The notes below the pieces were generated by a model. The model was given only the letters and a program-made list of their open reading frames with translations, did not search any database and was not told where the DNA came from. DNA of 64,000 nucleotides from Citrus sinensis (taxonomy: Eukaryota; Streptophyta; Magnoliopsida; Sapindales; Rutaceae), in contig NC_068561.1 in the NCBI RefSeq assembly GCF_022201045.2, positions 19,408,501 through 19,472,500 of the forward strand, given 5' to 3'. The translations under genes and the position numbers were made by a program. Shown here in pieces: positions 1-10,387 of this stretch. How positions within the stretch are numbered: position 1 is the stretch's first letter; each line of letters begins with the position of its first letter.

Positions 1-1221
1 GCTCGACTAATTTATTAGGTGAAAGAATTTATCTTATTTATAAGTCCAAGTAATTTTTTTTACTAGTCAATGTAGAATATAATTCAACAATTTCTCTTTG
101 AACACAATTATTGTTAGACCAGGAGTTGGACCTAGAATTTTTGTATATCTTAACTCAAAAGACTAACTTATTAGTAAAATGGACCTATCCATCATATAAG
201 TTAAGTGACTACTTTTAGGGGTAAATATGAGTCACAACTCAACATCTTTTTAACTTCGTCATATTTTTGGCAGCTGCTGAGTTACATGATCTATAACTTA
301 TAGGCTTATAGCTGACCCGAAATCAATTTCCTATAACCTCTCAATTTTTTGAAAAGCAACAATTGAGTTATATAAAAAAATAAATTAATTATATATGGTT
401 GATGTAAGTTTAAGATGATGTAACTCAACAAGAACCTATATTCTTATATTTGCTAAAATGAAAGCTGATAATTCTTAATTGATAGGAAGGTTGCGGGTAA
501 AAAAAGGCTGATGGTTAATGGTGCTAGACTGGTTCAATGATGGGCTACAATCATAGAAACTCAACAACCAATCAGAATTTCAGATTTTGTCCCATCCAAT
601 ACATAATTAATTTCTACTACTTACATTTTTTTTCCCCCATGATCTTCATCTTCATTTTTCAGGATTTCTTATACTTGACGCTTAAAGAATAGCTTTAGAT
701 TGAAGTTCATCATTACCTTCAGCTGTTATTGTCTACAATAAATCAATTTCTTCTGTAATTAAACATCATTCTCAGCAATACACATACTGTAAGTAATTCA
801 TTCTTCTTTGCTGAAAAAATGTCAGTTGGCAACGTTCTCAGCATCTTTTTCTGTTATTTGGCTGCTGCCTTATGCCCATTATTACTTCGTTAATTGCCAA
901 CAACTTTGCGGCTTTAATAGTTTAGTACAATATTTCTGAGTCTGATTGATGTGTCATGTCACAATAAGCAAAACAACAATCGCACATAGATATTGGCAAG
1001 TTAAATTTTATACGATGAACTCACGAAAAATTGACATTTCCAAAAGAGAATCCAAGTTTGGACAACATTTCTGAAAAGGTAATCCAAAATCTGACAACGG
1101 AAATACTATTGTTGAATAATATACAGTTGCTATATACAACACGCTAATAACACACCAGGAAATACCAAAAACAAGCTTCCTTAGAATGTAAAAGTCATTG
1201 CAATTGTCACACACTTTCTGT
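1..1221. other. Intergenic, no gene seen
   Basis: AT-rich DNA downstream of the minus-strand receptor kinase. No ORF of convincing length or composition was found on either strand. The first part presumably contains the 3' flank and polyadenylation region of the kinase gene. No repeat with clear ends was recognised. Confidence 0.5.
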
Positions 1222-3156
1222 CTATCGCCCTGTGAGATCTGAAAATGGATCAAGTTGGCTTCCTGTATGAGTGTAATCCGACTCAACGAAAGATGGAGGC
1301 ATGGCCGGCCACACGAAAGAGGGTCTTTCAGCTGGCAGCACCGGCGGATTTGCCTCCCCGGAAAGAACCTGCAAAACCGTCTTCATCGATGGCCTCAGGT
1401 GCGGGTTCGGGTGGCAACATGCCAAACCCAGAATGAGAACACACTCCATTTCTTTCTCTGAAAACTCTCCTCCCAATCTTGAATCAGCCGCATCAAGAAT
1501 TCTTCCCTTCCTACGAAGTTCCCACAGCCAGTGCACAATGCTATTGTTATAACTGTTCTGCTCACTTTGATTTCCAGGCTTCCTCCCACAAGCAACTTCC
1601 AGGATCAGAACTCCGAACGCGTAAATATCAGTTTCAATGGTGGCCCTGCCCACCAGAAAGCTCTCCGGAGCCATGTAACCAGGAGTTCCAGCTATCTCTT
1701 TCGTAGAGTGATGAGTCTTCAAATTTTCTTGGATGGTTCTCGCCAATCCAAAATCTCCCAACCTTGCATTGAACTCCGAATCCAGCATGATATTGCTCGA
1801 TTTTATGTCCCGATGAAGAACTCTCTTTTCGCTCCCGTTATGCAGATAATCCAGCGCCTGAGATGTCCCATGTATTACGCTCAGCCTCTTTTCCCAGTTC
1901 AGTGTCACTTCCCCGGGGCCACTGTTCGTCTCATCGTAGAATATGAACTTGTCCAGGCTACCGTTAGGCATGTACTCATACACAAGAAGAAAATCATGCC
2001 TTTCATAGCACCATCCGATCAACTTCACAAGATTCCTGTGACGAAGGCTCCCGATTGTGGTAACTTCTGCAATGAACTCTTGCTTGCCTTGGCGCGAAGT
2101 CTCTGAAACTCTTTTTACAGCTATCTCTTTGTTCCTCCAGATTCCTTTATAAACCGTTCCAAATCCCCCTTTCCCGAGCTTGTTCTTCGGGTTAAAATTG
2201 CCCGTCGCCTTCTTAAGCTCTTTCAACCGGAATTTTTTCGGAGCCAGATTGGTGCCATTGATTAGGCCTTCGATGTCATCATCAAGTTCCCTAGCTCTGT
2301 ATCTCCTCCAGCAGTAAAAAGCAACACCAGCTAGTAAAACCACAGCTGGAACTAGAACAGCAATCAAAACCCGAAAGGCCTTCGAATCTCCGCCAATATC
2401 TGAACCATCAAATGCCCATGATTTCACACAGTTCAGCTGTGTATCATCCCCTGTTGAAGCCGAAAATCCTACGAAGACTTTCTCCGGAAGGTACTCGGAA
2501 AGATCAATAGGCTCGGAAAGCAATGGAGTCTCCATGTTTGCTACAAAAACAGTAATATTTTGGCCGTCATATCGAACTTGTACTTTGATATCAGTGCCAT
2601 TTGCAAGATTTACTCTTGTTAGGGGCACTTGTCTGATCGAGTAGACGCTATTCACGTCCAAGCCAACATGATTATCATTAATGTCTTGCTCGTAGCTCTT
2701 CTTTGTATCAAACTCTATCGCGACTATCTGAGATTGATTAGTCCCATTCGTGATACCGTTTACAATTCCAAGCCATTGCCCCTCGCTGTTCTCCGGAAGA
2801 TCTTTGTTCCCGGCTATTACAAAAGCGAGGCCTTCGCCGGGCTGAGCTGTCTGGTTAAGGATGTTAAGAACAAAGGTGGTGCTGAAAGTTGCTTTGACAT
2901 TTTTATTATCTCTCCACAGCTGGAATTGATCTTTGTAGATGGCCCGTCCGGATTGATTTGTAATCGGAGCTCCTCGAACATCATACGTAACTTGGATGGC
3001 GGATTTGGCCACGGTTGAATTGTCGAAGGAAAGCTCATTTCGATTTTGTTCAGTGAAGCTTTGGAAATTGAAATGAAGGCTGCTTACTTGGATATGAGCA
3101 GCACTCCCCATTAAGATTGCAAGTATCAAGAACTTAGCCATCAGAGAGAAGCACAT
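1222..3156 (-). CDS. L-type lectin-domain receptor-like kinase (LecRK, clade IX-like)
   Basis: Single-exon membrane receptor kinase. The ORF is open to 3219 (665 residues). I prefer the internal Met at 3156 (MCFSLMAKF), because it places a hydrophobic signal peptide at the N-terminus and because a TATA-like box at 3253-3260 would put transcription start almost on the 3219 ATG. Order in the 665-residue frame: signal peptide about 22-45; legume-lectin domain about 46-275 with the metal/sugar-site signature VAIEFDTKK...DNHVGLDVNS and closing strand VFVGFSASTG; one transmembrane helix about 281-304; kinase about 345-620 with GKGGFGTVYKG, the AVKRV lysine, HRDIKSSNIMLD (RD type), DFGLA and GTPGYMAPE. 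Length and intronless structure are normal for the family. LecRKs act at the plasma membrane in pathogen and damage perception, and clade IX members are linked to oomycete resistance. The clade is assigned by resemblance only. All catalytic motifs are intact, so it is probably functional. Confidence 0.93.
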   Translation of the reverse strand: MCFSLMAKFLILAILMGSAAHIQVSSLHFNFQSFTEQNRNELSFDNSTVAKSAIQVTYDVRGAPITNQSGRAIYKDQFQLWRDNKNVKATFSTTFVLNILNQTAQPGEGLAFVIAGNKDLPENSEGQWLGIVNGITNGTNQSQIVAIEFDTKKSYEQDINDNHVGLDVNSVYSIRQVPLTRVNLANGTDIKVQVRYDGQNITVFVANMETPLLSEPIDLSEYLPEKVFVGFSASTGDDTQLNCVKSWAFDGSDIGGDSKAFRVLIAVLVPAVVLLAGVAFYCWRRYRARELDDDIEGLINGTNLAPKKFRLKELKKATGNFNPKNKLGKGGFGTVYKGIWRNKEIAVKRVSETSRQGKQEFIAEVTTIGSLRHRNLVKLIGWCYERHDFLLVYEYMPNGSLDKFIFYDETNSGPGEVTLNWEKRLSVIHGTSQALDYLHNGSEKRVLHRDIKSSNIMLDSEFNARLGDFGLARTIQENLKTHHSTKEIAGTPGYMAPESFLVGRATIETDIYAFGVLILEVACGRKPGNQSEQNSYNNSIVHWLWELRRKGRILDAADSRLGGEFSEKEMECVLILGLACCHPNPHLRPSMKTVLQVLSGEANPPVLPAERPSFVWPAMPPSFVESDYTHTGSQLDPFSDLTGR

Positions 3157-3252
3157 GATGATCTTGCTTGCGAATCTCTCTGCAGGTTGTCGTTTTTGAG
3201 ATGGTTTGATTTGAGGCAATGTGAGGTTGAAGGTGAAGTGGTGAGACTCATT

Positions 3253-3260
3253 CTTATAAA
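3253..3260 (-). promoter_or_regulatory. TATA-like box of the lectin receptor kinase
   Basis: On the minus strand this reads TTTATAAG, about 97 bases upstream of the preferred ATG (3156) and only about 34 bases upstream of the first in-frame ATG (3219). With transcription starting 25-35 bases downstream of a plant TATA box, the 3156 start is favoured. Confidence 0.4.
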
Positions 3261-5906
3261 TTATAATAAAGTTGAATTCATGTGTAGGGGGCGGAGAGCA
3301 ACTTCCTCGTGTTTTCTTGATCTTTTTATTTTTATTTTTATTGTAATTGAATATACATATTCTAATTATTACTCTGTGAAAGGTTGTTAAATTCTCATAA
3401 TCTGATTACGCGACTTGCATATATACTAAATTTTACAATTTGACTTTTGAAGTTGTTGACTTGATAGGATGGTATTCTTAATTTTTTTGACAATAATGCT
3501 TATACCAACTCTTATATATACACGTTTTGCTACTACAAGCTAATTGTAAGTTATTTTAAAGATTAACATTCTCGAGTGCAGATAGAAATGCATGCGTTTG
3601 TCTTAAAATGCTGACACATTCTTTTTTTTTTCGGTACAAAAAAAATTACAAATTATAGACAAATTTTTACTGCTTTGAATATCATTTTTCTTTTAATAAT
3701 TCTTCTGCAATGAGTTGAATGTATGTATCTTTGAGTGTAGGCGGTTAGATTTTAGTGGAACTCATTTTAAAATACATTCAAGGAAGAACAAGTCTAGGAA
3801 TTAACGTCGTCAAAACGTTCGCTATTAATCCACAATCAACTTGTTGTTTTCTCTTAAATGTCTCAATAAAAAATGGTAGTCAACGGATCGTGTTATGTCA
3901 TGTGTTTAATTGTATCCCCTCGTTTCTATATATATATATATATATATATATTTGGAACGTGCTTTTCCTCAGTACTTACAACGAAACTTAACTGATAAAG
4001 ACATCCTCGTTGTTAACTTTGTCTACCTCTTCGTTAATTTAGTTTAGAATTTACAGAAATGAAAGAAGAGAACCTAAGTCTGTTGAAAATGAAGCAAATT
4101 TTATTCAATAACACTAAGAAACTTGAAGTCACCGTAGGATTGAGAGCTATCTTTTAACTAAAATAATCATGTTTTGTTCAATTGATGAGTGAATCGATTC
4201 AGCTACTATAAAGATAGTAAATGATATAGTGGGTAACGCTACTCATATTGTGCTAATTAAATGACATTGTCGAATAATGCTGCGTGCTATACTCTAGTGA
4301 ATTCATTATTTATGAGATGTTATTAAGTTACTTACATATATAACTCTTACCATCTAATAGGTGAAGTTGTTCAATAAAACATTAGCGCACGGTAACAATT
4401 TAATTCTTTGGTGTAAGTTGAAAGTTGCATTCTAGAAGTAGTAAACAAAACTACAGAAGTACAAGAGGACAGGGTCTCATCAAATTATATGTTCATTGCA
4501 CCTACACAAATGAAGCTAAGGAAAACGTGGCTGTTTCCCATGATTTTGACTTTTTTTGGTGGGGGGGGGGGGGGTTAGGGTCTTATTGACTTTTTTTGGG
4601 GGGGTTTAGTATTGTGTAGTTTGATTTTCCTTATGACCAACAACTTTTGTCCCTCTTCTCTTTTCTTTTATTTATTTTTAATGTAATATTCATCTTAATT
4701 TACTAGCAAATGTTGGACCCTTTCAATGAATGTTATACAGTTGTAAAGGGAATTCTTTAATGATATTTTAAAAGATCCATAAAGATTTTTGGTCGATGAT
4801 AAGATTTTGCAAGAATACTAAATTATTGAAGTTTCCATGAACTTTAATCTAAGGATAAATGAATGTTTTACTTTTCCCCCCCTTTTCTACGAGGATGCAT
4901 TCTATAGTCAAATAATGTACTTTTCAATCTTGTTCAAGAAGTCCATTCGACGGTCCAAAGAAAAGTCGCCAATTGGGAGTTAGTGATAAGAGGAAGAATA
5001 TTTAAAATGAATATTGATGTGAATGCATCTCACCTCGATTGTGTAGCCAATAAGGAAGGTTCTTGGATTAATTTAATCCCGTCATCTCATGACGTCAATC
5101 TTAGATAATCTTGTTCATTAATTTTTTGCCAAGCAATTATGATATTGGCTTGTAAATTTTTTTTATTAATTGTGTATGTCAAATTGGAAATTTGGGAATC
5201 GATCATAGGGCAAATTTAACTTTTCAAAATGACATGTTAGAATTGACAATTTGTAAACCCTGAGAGATAGGCTTTACCTACATTTTCCGAGTGAAAAATA
5301 ACTTTAGTTCAGGTTAATATTTGTCTTAATTAACCTCAAGAAAACTAGGCAAATTAGAACCCACATTAAATTTAGGCCAAAGTTTAATTAAATTCCACTA
5401 AAAAGATAATATCAGAATACTGTCGCTTTAGCCATAAAATTATCTTGAGGCGGCCAAATTTGATAACATGTTTGGAGAGGAGTTAAAATTCTGTAGTTAC
5501 TAATTTGGCGACATAAAAGACATAACATTGACATCTCGTACTGTCTCAAAAAAATTTAACTAGAACTCAGAAGACTATTATTAAGCAACCTGCAGAGCTA
5601 AAATTGTGTTTGCTCTGAGGCTCTCGGCTGCAATTTCATCCTCGAAATTTTTCTTCTTACGAGCAAGAGTGGTTGAATCATATGCATTCAACAATATGGC
5701 ATCTTTCATTATTAATTCTGGTCAATTTCAATTTACTCCTATCGAGAATGGCAATTTATAATTTATCCTGCTTCGAAAACAATAATTTACCCCTCATTAA
5801 GAAGATAAAAAAAAACTTTCATCAATGTACCCTCATTCACCATAATCTTTTGAATGACAAATGGGAGTAAATTAATGCTTTTAGAAATGAAATAGAGATT
5901 GGAATT
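3261..5906. other. Intergenic, mostly featureless
   Basis: About 2.6 kb without a convincing gene. It holds a (TA)n microsatellite near 3927-3953 and a G-run at 4561-4574 (listed separately). A 42-codon minus-strand ORF at 5581-5709 ends in NTILALQVA; I could not assign it and do not call it a gene. The rest is AT-rich. Confidence 0.45.
4546..4617 (+). repeat. Tandemly repeated T7-G-run motif
   Basis: The motif GAC followed by seven T and a G-run occurs twice about 43 bases apart. The first copy carries 14 consecutive G (4561-4574), then TTAGGG; the second carries 7 G. This is a direct short duplication containing homopurine tracts that could form a G-quadruplex. Confidence 0.6.
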
Positions 5907-6066
5907 CTAGATCTCTTCATGAACGCACAAGAAATGTGCTGCAAAATTGCAATCAGTACAATAATAGGCCACGCAAGACGGCGTGGTCTTAATGTTACAA
6001 ATTTGACAAATACGGATGCTTGATTCTTCCGCCGGATTAATATGGAGAGTGATGGGATGCTGGTGG
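5907..6066 (-). pseudogene. DC1-domain gene, 3' part, cut off by the Copia insertion
   Basis: This is the C-terminal part of the DC1 gene whose 5' part lies at 11366-11741. Minus-strand translation from 6061 gives a third DC1 domain with HQHPITL, CQIC and CTDCNFAAHFLC, ending at a TAG (5907-5909). The bases 6062-6066 are the second copy of the 5-bp target duplication. Removing the element and one duplication copy gives 531 bases, exactly 177 codons including stop, so the two halves are in frame and the gene was an intact 176-residue ORF when the retrotransposon landed. DC1 domains are plant Cys/His zinc-binding modules related to C1 domains, often in stress-response proteins. Confidence 0.85.
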
Positions 6067-6438
6067 TGAAAGAAACTTAGTTCTATATTGTTTGGTAGGC
6101 TAGAAAATGAAAGAAAATAAAAGAAAAGCTTTGTAAAGAAAACTGTTAGATCTTTGTATTATTTCAAGCTCGCTATTTAATGACTACCAATTGATATTTA
6201 TATTGAGCTACAATCTCTTAACACACACACACGAGATTGTTGCAACTCATAACCATTTGCTGTATAACTAATTTGACACATCAGCTCAACCAGCTAACTA
6301 ACTTTGACAGGTCAGCTTAATGATTTGATCTGATACAACCAACTACATAGCAACATCATGCTCTGCTCCAGCTACACTGCTCCAGCTGTACAGCAACATC
6401 ATGCTCTGCTCCAGCTTCATTCATCTGATTCACTAACA
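6067..6438 (-). repeat. 3' LTR of the Copia element
   Basis: 372 bases, TG...CA type, nearly identical to 10996-11365. A TATA-like stretch (ATATAAATA on the element's strand) lies near its middle. The U3 end carries two copies of a roughly 25-bp unit (AGCTGGAGCAGAGCATGATG plus GTTGCT) and one extra GCTGGAGCAG, which may be enhancer repeats. Confidence 0.95.
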
Positions 6439-6717
6439 TCCCCCCTCAAGCTGAAATGTTTAGGATGAACATTCAGCTTGCTGCGGAAGTAACTAAACTG
6501 TTTGAAGGAGAGAGCTTTAGTCAACACATCTGCTGTTTGATCTTGACTAGGCACATAGCAGACTGCAACTTCTTTAACAGTAACTTTATCTCGGATGAAA
6601 TGGATATCCAATTCAACATGCTTAGTTTTAGCATGATAGACTGGATTATAAGCTAAAGCAATAGCTCCTTGATTATCACACCACATCATAGGAGTAGAGC
6701 TCAAGTTGATGCTAAGT
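6417..6717 (-). pseudogene. Copia RNase H C-terminal segment, out of frame with pol
   Basis: This frame encodes the conserved end of Copia RNase H, including WCDNQGAIALA, HAKTKHVELDIHFIRD and QTADVLTKAL, and terminates inside the 3' LTR. It is separated from the main pol frame, which stops at 6718 straight after SEVTWIKSW. The shift falls in a short CT-rich stretch, consistent with a small slippage indel. The last catalytic part of RNase H is therefore detached. Confidence 0.8.
6439..6450 (-). other. Polypurine tract of the Copia element
   Basis: Directly inside the 3' LTR, reading TTGAGGGGGGA on the minus strand, the expected plus-strand primer position for reverse transcription. Confidence 0.85.
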
Positions 6718-9700
6718 TCACCAAGACTTAATCCAGGTAACCTCTGAAGTAGCATGAGCAAGAGATCTGTACTCAGCCTCTGTGCTGGATCTAGAAACAA
6801 CAGCTTGCTTCTTGGATGACCAAGAAACAAGATTAGGACCTAGATAAACAGCAAAGCCAGCTACTGACTTCCTATCATCATGATCACAAGCCCAATCAGA
6901 GTCTGAAAAACAATGGATTTGCAGAGCTCCTTGGTTGTAGAATTGTAGCCCAAGATGGATAGTACCTTTTAAGTACCTCAATAACCTTTTGCATGCATCC
7001 CAATGTTGAGTTCTAGGATCGGAAAGGAACTGACTTAACTTGTTGACAGAAAAAGCAATGTCAGGTCTAGTAAGAGTAACATACTGAAGAGCTCCTATAA
7101 CACTCCTGTATTGAGAGACATTGTCAATTGGCTCCCCTGAGTCTTTGGTGAGATAATAACCTGTAGACATGGGAGTTGGCACAGGACTGCAATCAGTCAT
7201 GCCATGTTTTTCCAGAACATCAGCAATATACTTTGCCTGTGTCAAGGAAACCCCTGTGGAGGACTTGCTGACTTCAATCCCCAAAAAATAGTTAAGTTCC
7301 CCCAGATCTTTTAAAGCAAAAGTCTGATGCATATTCTGAATAGCTTGCTGAATCATTGATGGACTTGAGCCAGTGATGATAATATCATCAACATAGACTA
7401 AAACAACAGTTACATGACCATTGTTCCAAGCATAAAAGAGAAAGTTATCAGACCTTGAGTGTTGAAAATGCCACTGGGAGAGCATTGCATCCTTAAATCT
7501 ATCAAACCAGGCTCTAGGAGCCTGTTTTAAACCATATAAAGCCTTATTCAGTTTGCAAACATGATTAGGTTTAGTGGAATCAACAAAACCTTGAGGCTGG
7601 GCCATGTACACATCTTCAATTAAAATGCCATTGAGGAATGCATTATTAACATCCACTTGCCGAATAACCCAGTGGTTTAATATTGCTAAGCTAAGAATAA
7701 CTCTGATGGTTGAAGACTTAACCACTGGACTGAAGGTTTCTGTGTAGTCAACCCCATGTGTCTGATGAAACCCCTTAGCAACAAGTCTAGCTTTGTACCT
7801 TGAAACCGAGCCATCTGAGTTATACTTAATTCGAAACACCCACTTGTTACCAACTATCTTCACTGGAGTAGCAGGTAAAACCAAATCCCATGTGTGATTA
7901 GCTTTAAGTGCTAGATACTCTTCTTGCATAGCCTTATACCACATAGGATCAAAGAGTGCTTTGGAAACAGAAGTTGGTTCTGATTGCTGGGCTAACAAGG
8001 CTGACAAATAAACTTTTGGTTTGAAAATACCTGCTTTTGATCTGGTTACCATTGGATGACCAGATGGTGCAGGTTGAGATAATGTATGTGGAGGTGAAGA
8101 ATGAGAAGTTGAGAAAGAAGAAGCTGAGTTTGAGTTATCAGAAAAAGAAACAGGAGTAGAAGCATTAGATTGATGATCATCAGGGTAAGTTGGTTGAAGT
8201 ACTGATGATGCTGCTAAAGGTGCTTGTAACTGAGTAACAGAAGAAGGGGAAGACTGAAAAGAGGACTCAGAATGTGAAGTGGACTGACAGCTTAAAGAAG
8301 TTGAAGAAAAATCTACCCCAGACTCATAAGGAAAGGAATTTTCATCAAAAGTGACATGATTGGAAATATAGACCCTCCCAAAAGAATGAAGACACATATA
8401 TCCCTTGTGTTGTGAACTATAGCCAATGAATATACATCTAGCAGTTCTGAAATCAAACTTATATCTATTGTATGGTCTGAGTGTTGGATAACAAGCACAA
8501 CCGAAAATTTTAAGTGTTGAATAATCTGGTTGATAATGAAACAGCTTTTGAAAATGAGAAATGCTATTTAGAACTGGAGTGGGAAGTCTGTTTATCAAAT
8601 AGACAGCTGTGTGGAATGCATTCCACCAAAATTTGAGTGGTAAATGTGCTTGAGCTAATAAAGTCAGACCTACATCAACTATGTGTCTATGCTTCCTCTC
8701 AATTCTTCCATTTTGGTGATGAATATGTGGACAAGTGTGTCTAAAATGGATACCAGAAGTAGTGAGTAATGAGGAAAAAGATCTGAACTCCCCTCCCCAG
8801 TCTGTTTGGACAGTTTTAATTGAAAGTTGGAGATGCTTTTCAATGAATGTTTTGAAATTTTTAAACACTTCAAGAGCATCAGATTTTGCTGATAAATGGA
8901 ATATCCAGGTAAACCTACTATAATCATCTAGGATTGACAGGTAGTAATTATATCCTTGGGTAGAACAAACATGAGAAGGACCCCATAAATCTGCATATAT
9001 CAGTTCTAAAGGTGCTGGAGTTTTTGTTTCAACTGAATCAAAATGCAGCATATGATTTTTCCCATATTGACATGCTGAACAAATTTTCAAACTTTCAACT
9101 TTATTAAGAGCAGTAAAGTTGTTACAAGATTTGAGAATAGTTTTGAGAGTATAAGGAGCTGGGTGTCCTAATCTTCTATGCAGAAGATTTACATCAGTTA
9201 AACCCTTTGCAACAACTGACATACATGACTTTTTATTGAGTTTACAAGAACTAACAGTAGAAGGTTTTTCAGAAGTAAAAACAGGAGACCAAGCAAAGAG
9301 AGACTGAATTTTGTTTTGACCAACTGAACTGAGAAAGACTGAGTGAGCAGCAGCATGTGAAGAGACTCTATACAAGCCACCTTTAGCAACACCTTCAAGT
9401 AAAATTTTCCCTGTGTTCCTGGCCTTTATAAAACAGAAATCACCAAGAAATTCAACATTAACTGGATTGTCAGCCAATAATTTTGAGATGCTAAGCAAAT
9501 TCTTAGTAATAAAAGGGACATGAAGAACATGGTTAAGAAATAAAGATTGAGAATTGGAAGTGTTTAGCACAACTGATCCTATATGTGTAATAGCTAATGC
9601 ATTTCCATCCCCAACAAATAACTTTTCAGTACCAGTATACGCTTGTGAATCTAGAAGTTTACTTAGATCATTAGTAATGTGATTTGTTGCTCCACTGTCA

Positions 9701-10359
9701 ATGTACCAGGAAGGATCTTCAATGTATTTTGGGAGTGAAGAAGACATAGCTGAGGAAGATGAAGCACTTGACTGTCCAAGATTGTTGTTTCCTTGACCAG
9801 CAACAAAATTAGATGATCCAGGAGTGAAAGAGTAATAGGCAGAAGGATTGCTATCTGGATACACTATATTTCCTTGATAGCCAAAACCCCTGGGTGCATG
9901 ACCAAAACTAGCATTTTGTCCAAAACCAGCATTTGAACCAAAAACTCCAAATCCTCTTCCACTATTACCATTATAGACCCTTCCTCTGCCATATTGCCCT
10001 TGATTAAAACCTCTGCCACCATTCATATTTCCTCTACCATGATTCCTCTGTGGAACAAATGATGAGTTGTACCTATTTCTACATCTATTTGCTGCATGAC
10101 CAGGTATGAAGCAAATTTGACAAGCAACTTCAGAGGAATTACTGCTAGTATTAAACTGACCATATCCATATCCATTAGAACCTCCATATCCAGAATTATT
10201 ACCTCCTCCATAGTTATTTCCATAATTTTTCTGAAAGTTTCCATTATTCTTTCCAGCATATGAATTCTTCTGAGCAATATTTGCTGTCATGTTATGCATC
10301 ACATCACCAGCAATTTTCCCTTTCTTTTGCTCAACTCTATTTTCATGATTCAACAACAA
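6718..10359 (-). CDS. Copia pol polyprotein (gag zinc knuckle, protease, integrase, RT, RNase H)
   Basis: A 1213-residue open frame within the Copia element. In order: zinc knuckle CX2CX4HX4C at 80-93 after a Gly/Asn/Tyr-rich linker; aspartic protease with WYIDSGATNHIT (Asp at 221); integrase zinc-binding part with HRRLGHP at 394-400 and CSAC at 427-430; integrase core with Asp in YADLWG (about 457), Asp in QTDWGGEF (about 520) and Glu in GRIERKHRHI (about 554); reverse transcriptase with YVDD at 989-992; RNase H start with FSDSDWA and SSTEAEYRSLA. Catalytic residues of protease, integrase and RT are all visible. It normally makes the enzymes that copy and insert the element. Here its natural start is missing, because the frame is split from gag, and RNase H is cut at its end. 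Confidence 0.93.
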   Translation of the reverse strand: MLLNHENRVEQKKGKIAGDVMHNMTANIAQKNSYAGKNNGNFQKNYGNNYGGGNNSGYGGSNGYGYGQFNTSSNSSEVACQICFIPGHAANRCRNRYNSSFVPQRNHGRGNMNGGRGFNQGQYGRGRVYNGNSGRGFGVFGSNAGFGQNASFGHAPRGFGYQGNIVYPDSNPSAYYSFTPGSSNFVAGQGNNNLGQSSASSSSAMSSSLPKYIEDPSWYIDSGATNHITNDLSKLLDSQAYTGTEKLFVGDGNALAITHIGSVVLNTSNSQSLFLNHVLHVPFITKNLLSISKLLADNPVNVEFLGDFCFIKARNTGKILLEGVAKGGLYRVSSHAAAHSVFLSSVGQNKIQSLFAWSPVFTSEKPSTVSSCKLNKKSCMSVVAKGLTDVNLLHRRLGHPAPYTLKTILKSCNNFTALNKVESLKICSACQYGKNHMLHFDSVETKTPAPLELIYADLWGPSHVCSTQGYNYYLSILDDYSRFTWIFHLSAKSDALEVFKNFKTFIEKHLQLSIKTVQTDWGGEFRSFSSLLTTSGIHFRHTCPHIHHQNGRIERKHRHIVDVGLTLLAQAHLPLKFWWNAFHTAVYLINRLPTPVLNSISHFQKLFHYQPDYSTLKIFGCACYPTLRPYNRYKFDFRTARCIFIGYSSQHKGYMCLHSFGRVYISNHVTFDENSFPYESGVDFSSTSLSCQSTSHSESSFQSSPSSVTQLQAPLAASSVLQPTYPDDHQSNASTPVSFSDNSNSASSFSTSHSSPPHTLSQPAPSGHPMVTRSKAGIFKPKVYLSALLAQQSEPTSVSKALFDPMWYKAMQEEYLALKANHTWDLVLPATPVKIVGNKWVFRIKYNSDGSVSRYKARLVAKGFHQTHGVDYTETFSPVVKSSTIRVILSLAILNHWVIRQVDVNNAFLNGILIEDVYMAQPQGFVDSTKPNHVCKLNKALYGLKQAPRAWFDRFKDAMLSQWHFQHSRSDNFLFYAWNNGHVTVVLVYVDDIIITGSSPSMIQQAIQNMHQTFALKDLGELNYFLGIEVSKSSTGVSLTQAKYIADVLEKHGMTDCSPVPTPMSTGYYLTKDSGEPIDNVSQYRSVIGALQYVTLTRPDIAFSVNKLSQFLSDPRTQHWDACKRLLRYLKGTIHLGLQFYNQGALQIHCFSDSDWACDHDDRKSVAGFAVYLGPNLVSWSSKKQAVVSRSSTEAEYRSLAHATSEVTWIKSW

Positions 10360-10387
10360 ATAATATAGTTCATCTAATGTGATCTTT

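Noticed and set aside
1531..2106. 191-codon plus-strand ORF across the receptor kinase
   Set aside because: It is the complement of the kinase domain of the LecRK gene and shows no protein signature of its own. Several other plus-strand ORFs between 1245 and 3390 are the same kind of shadow.
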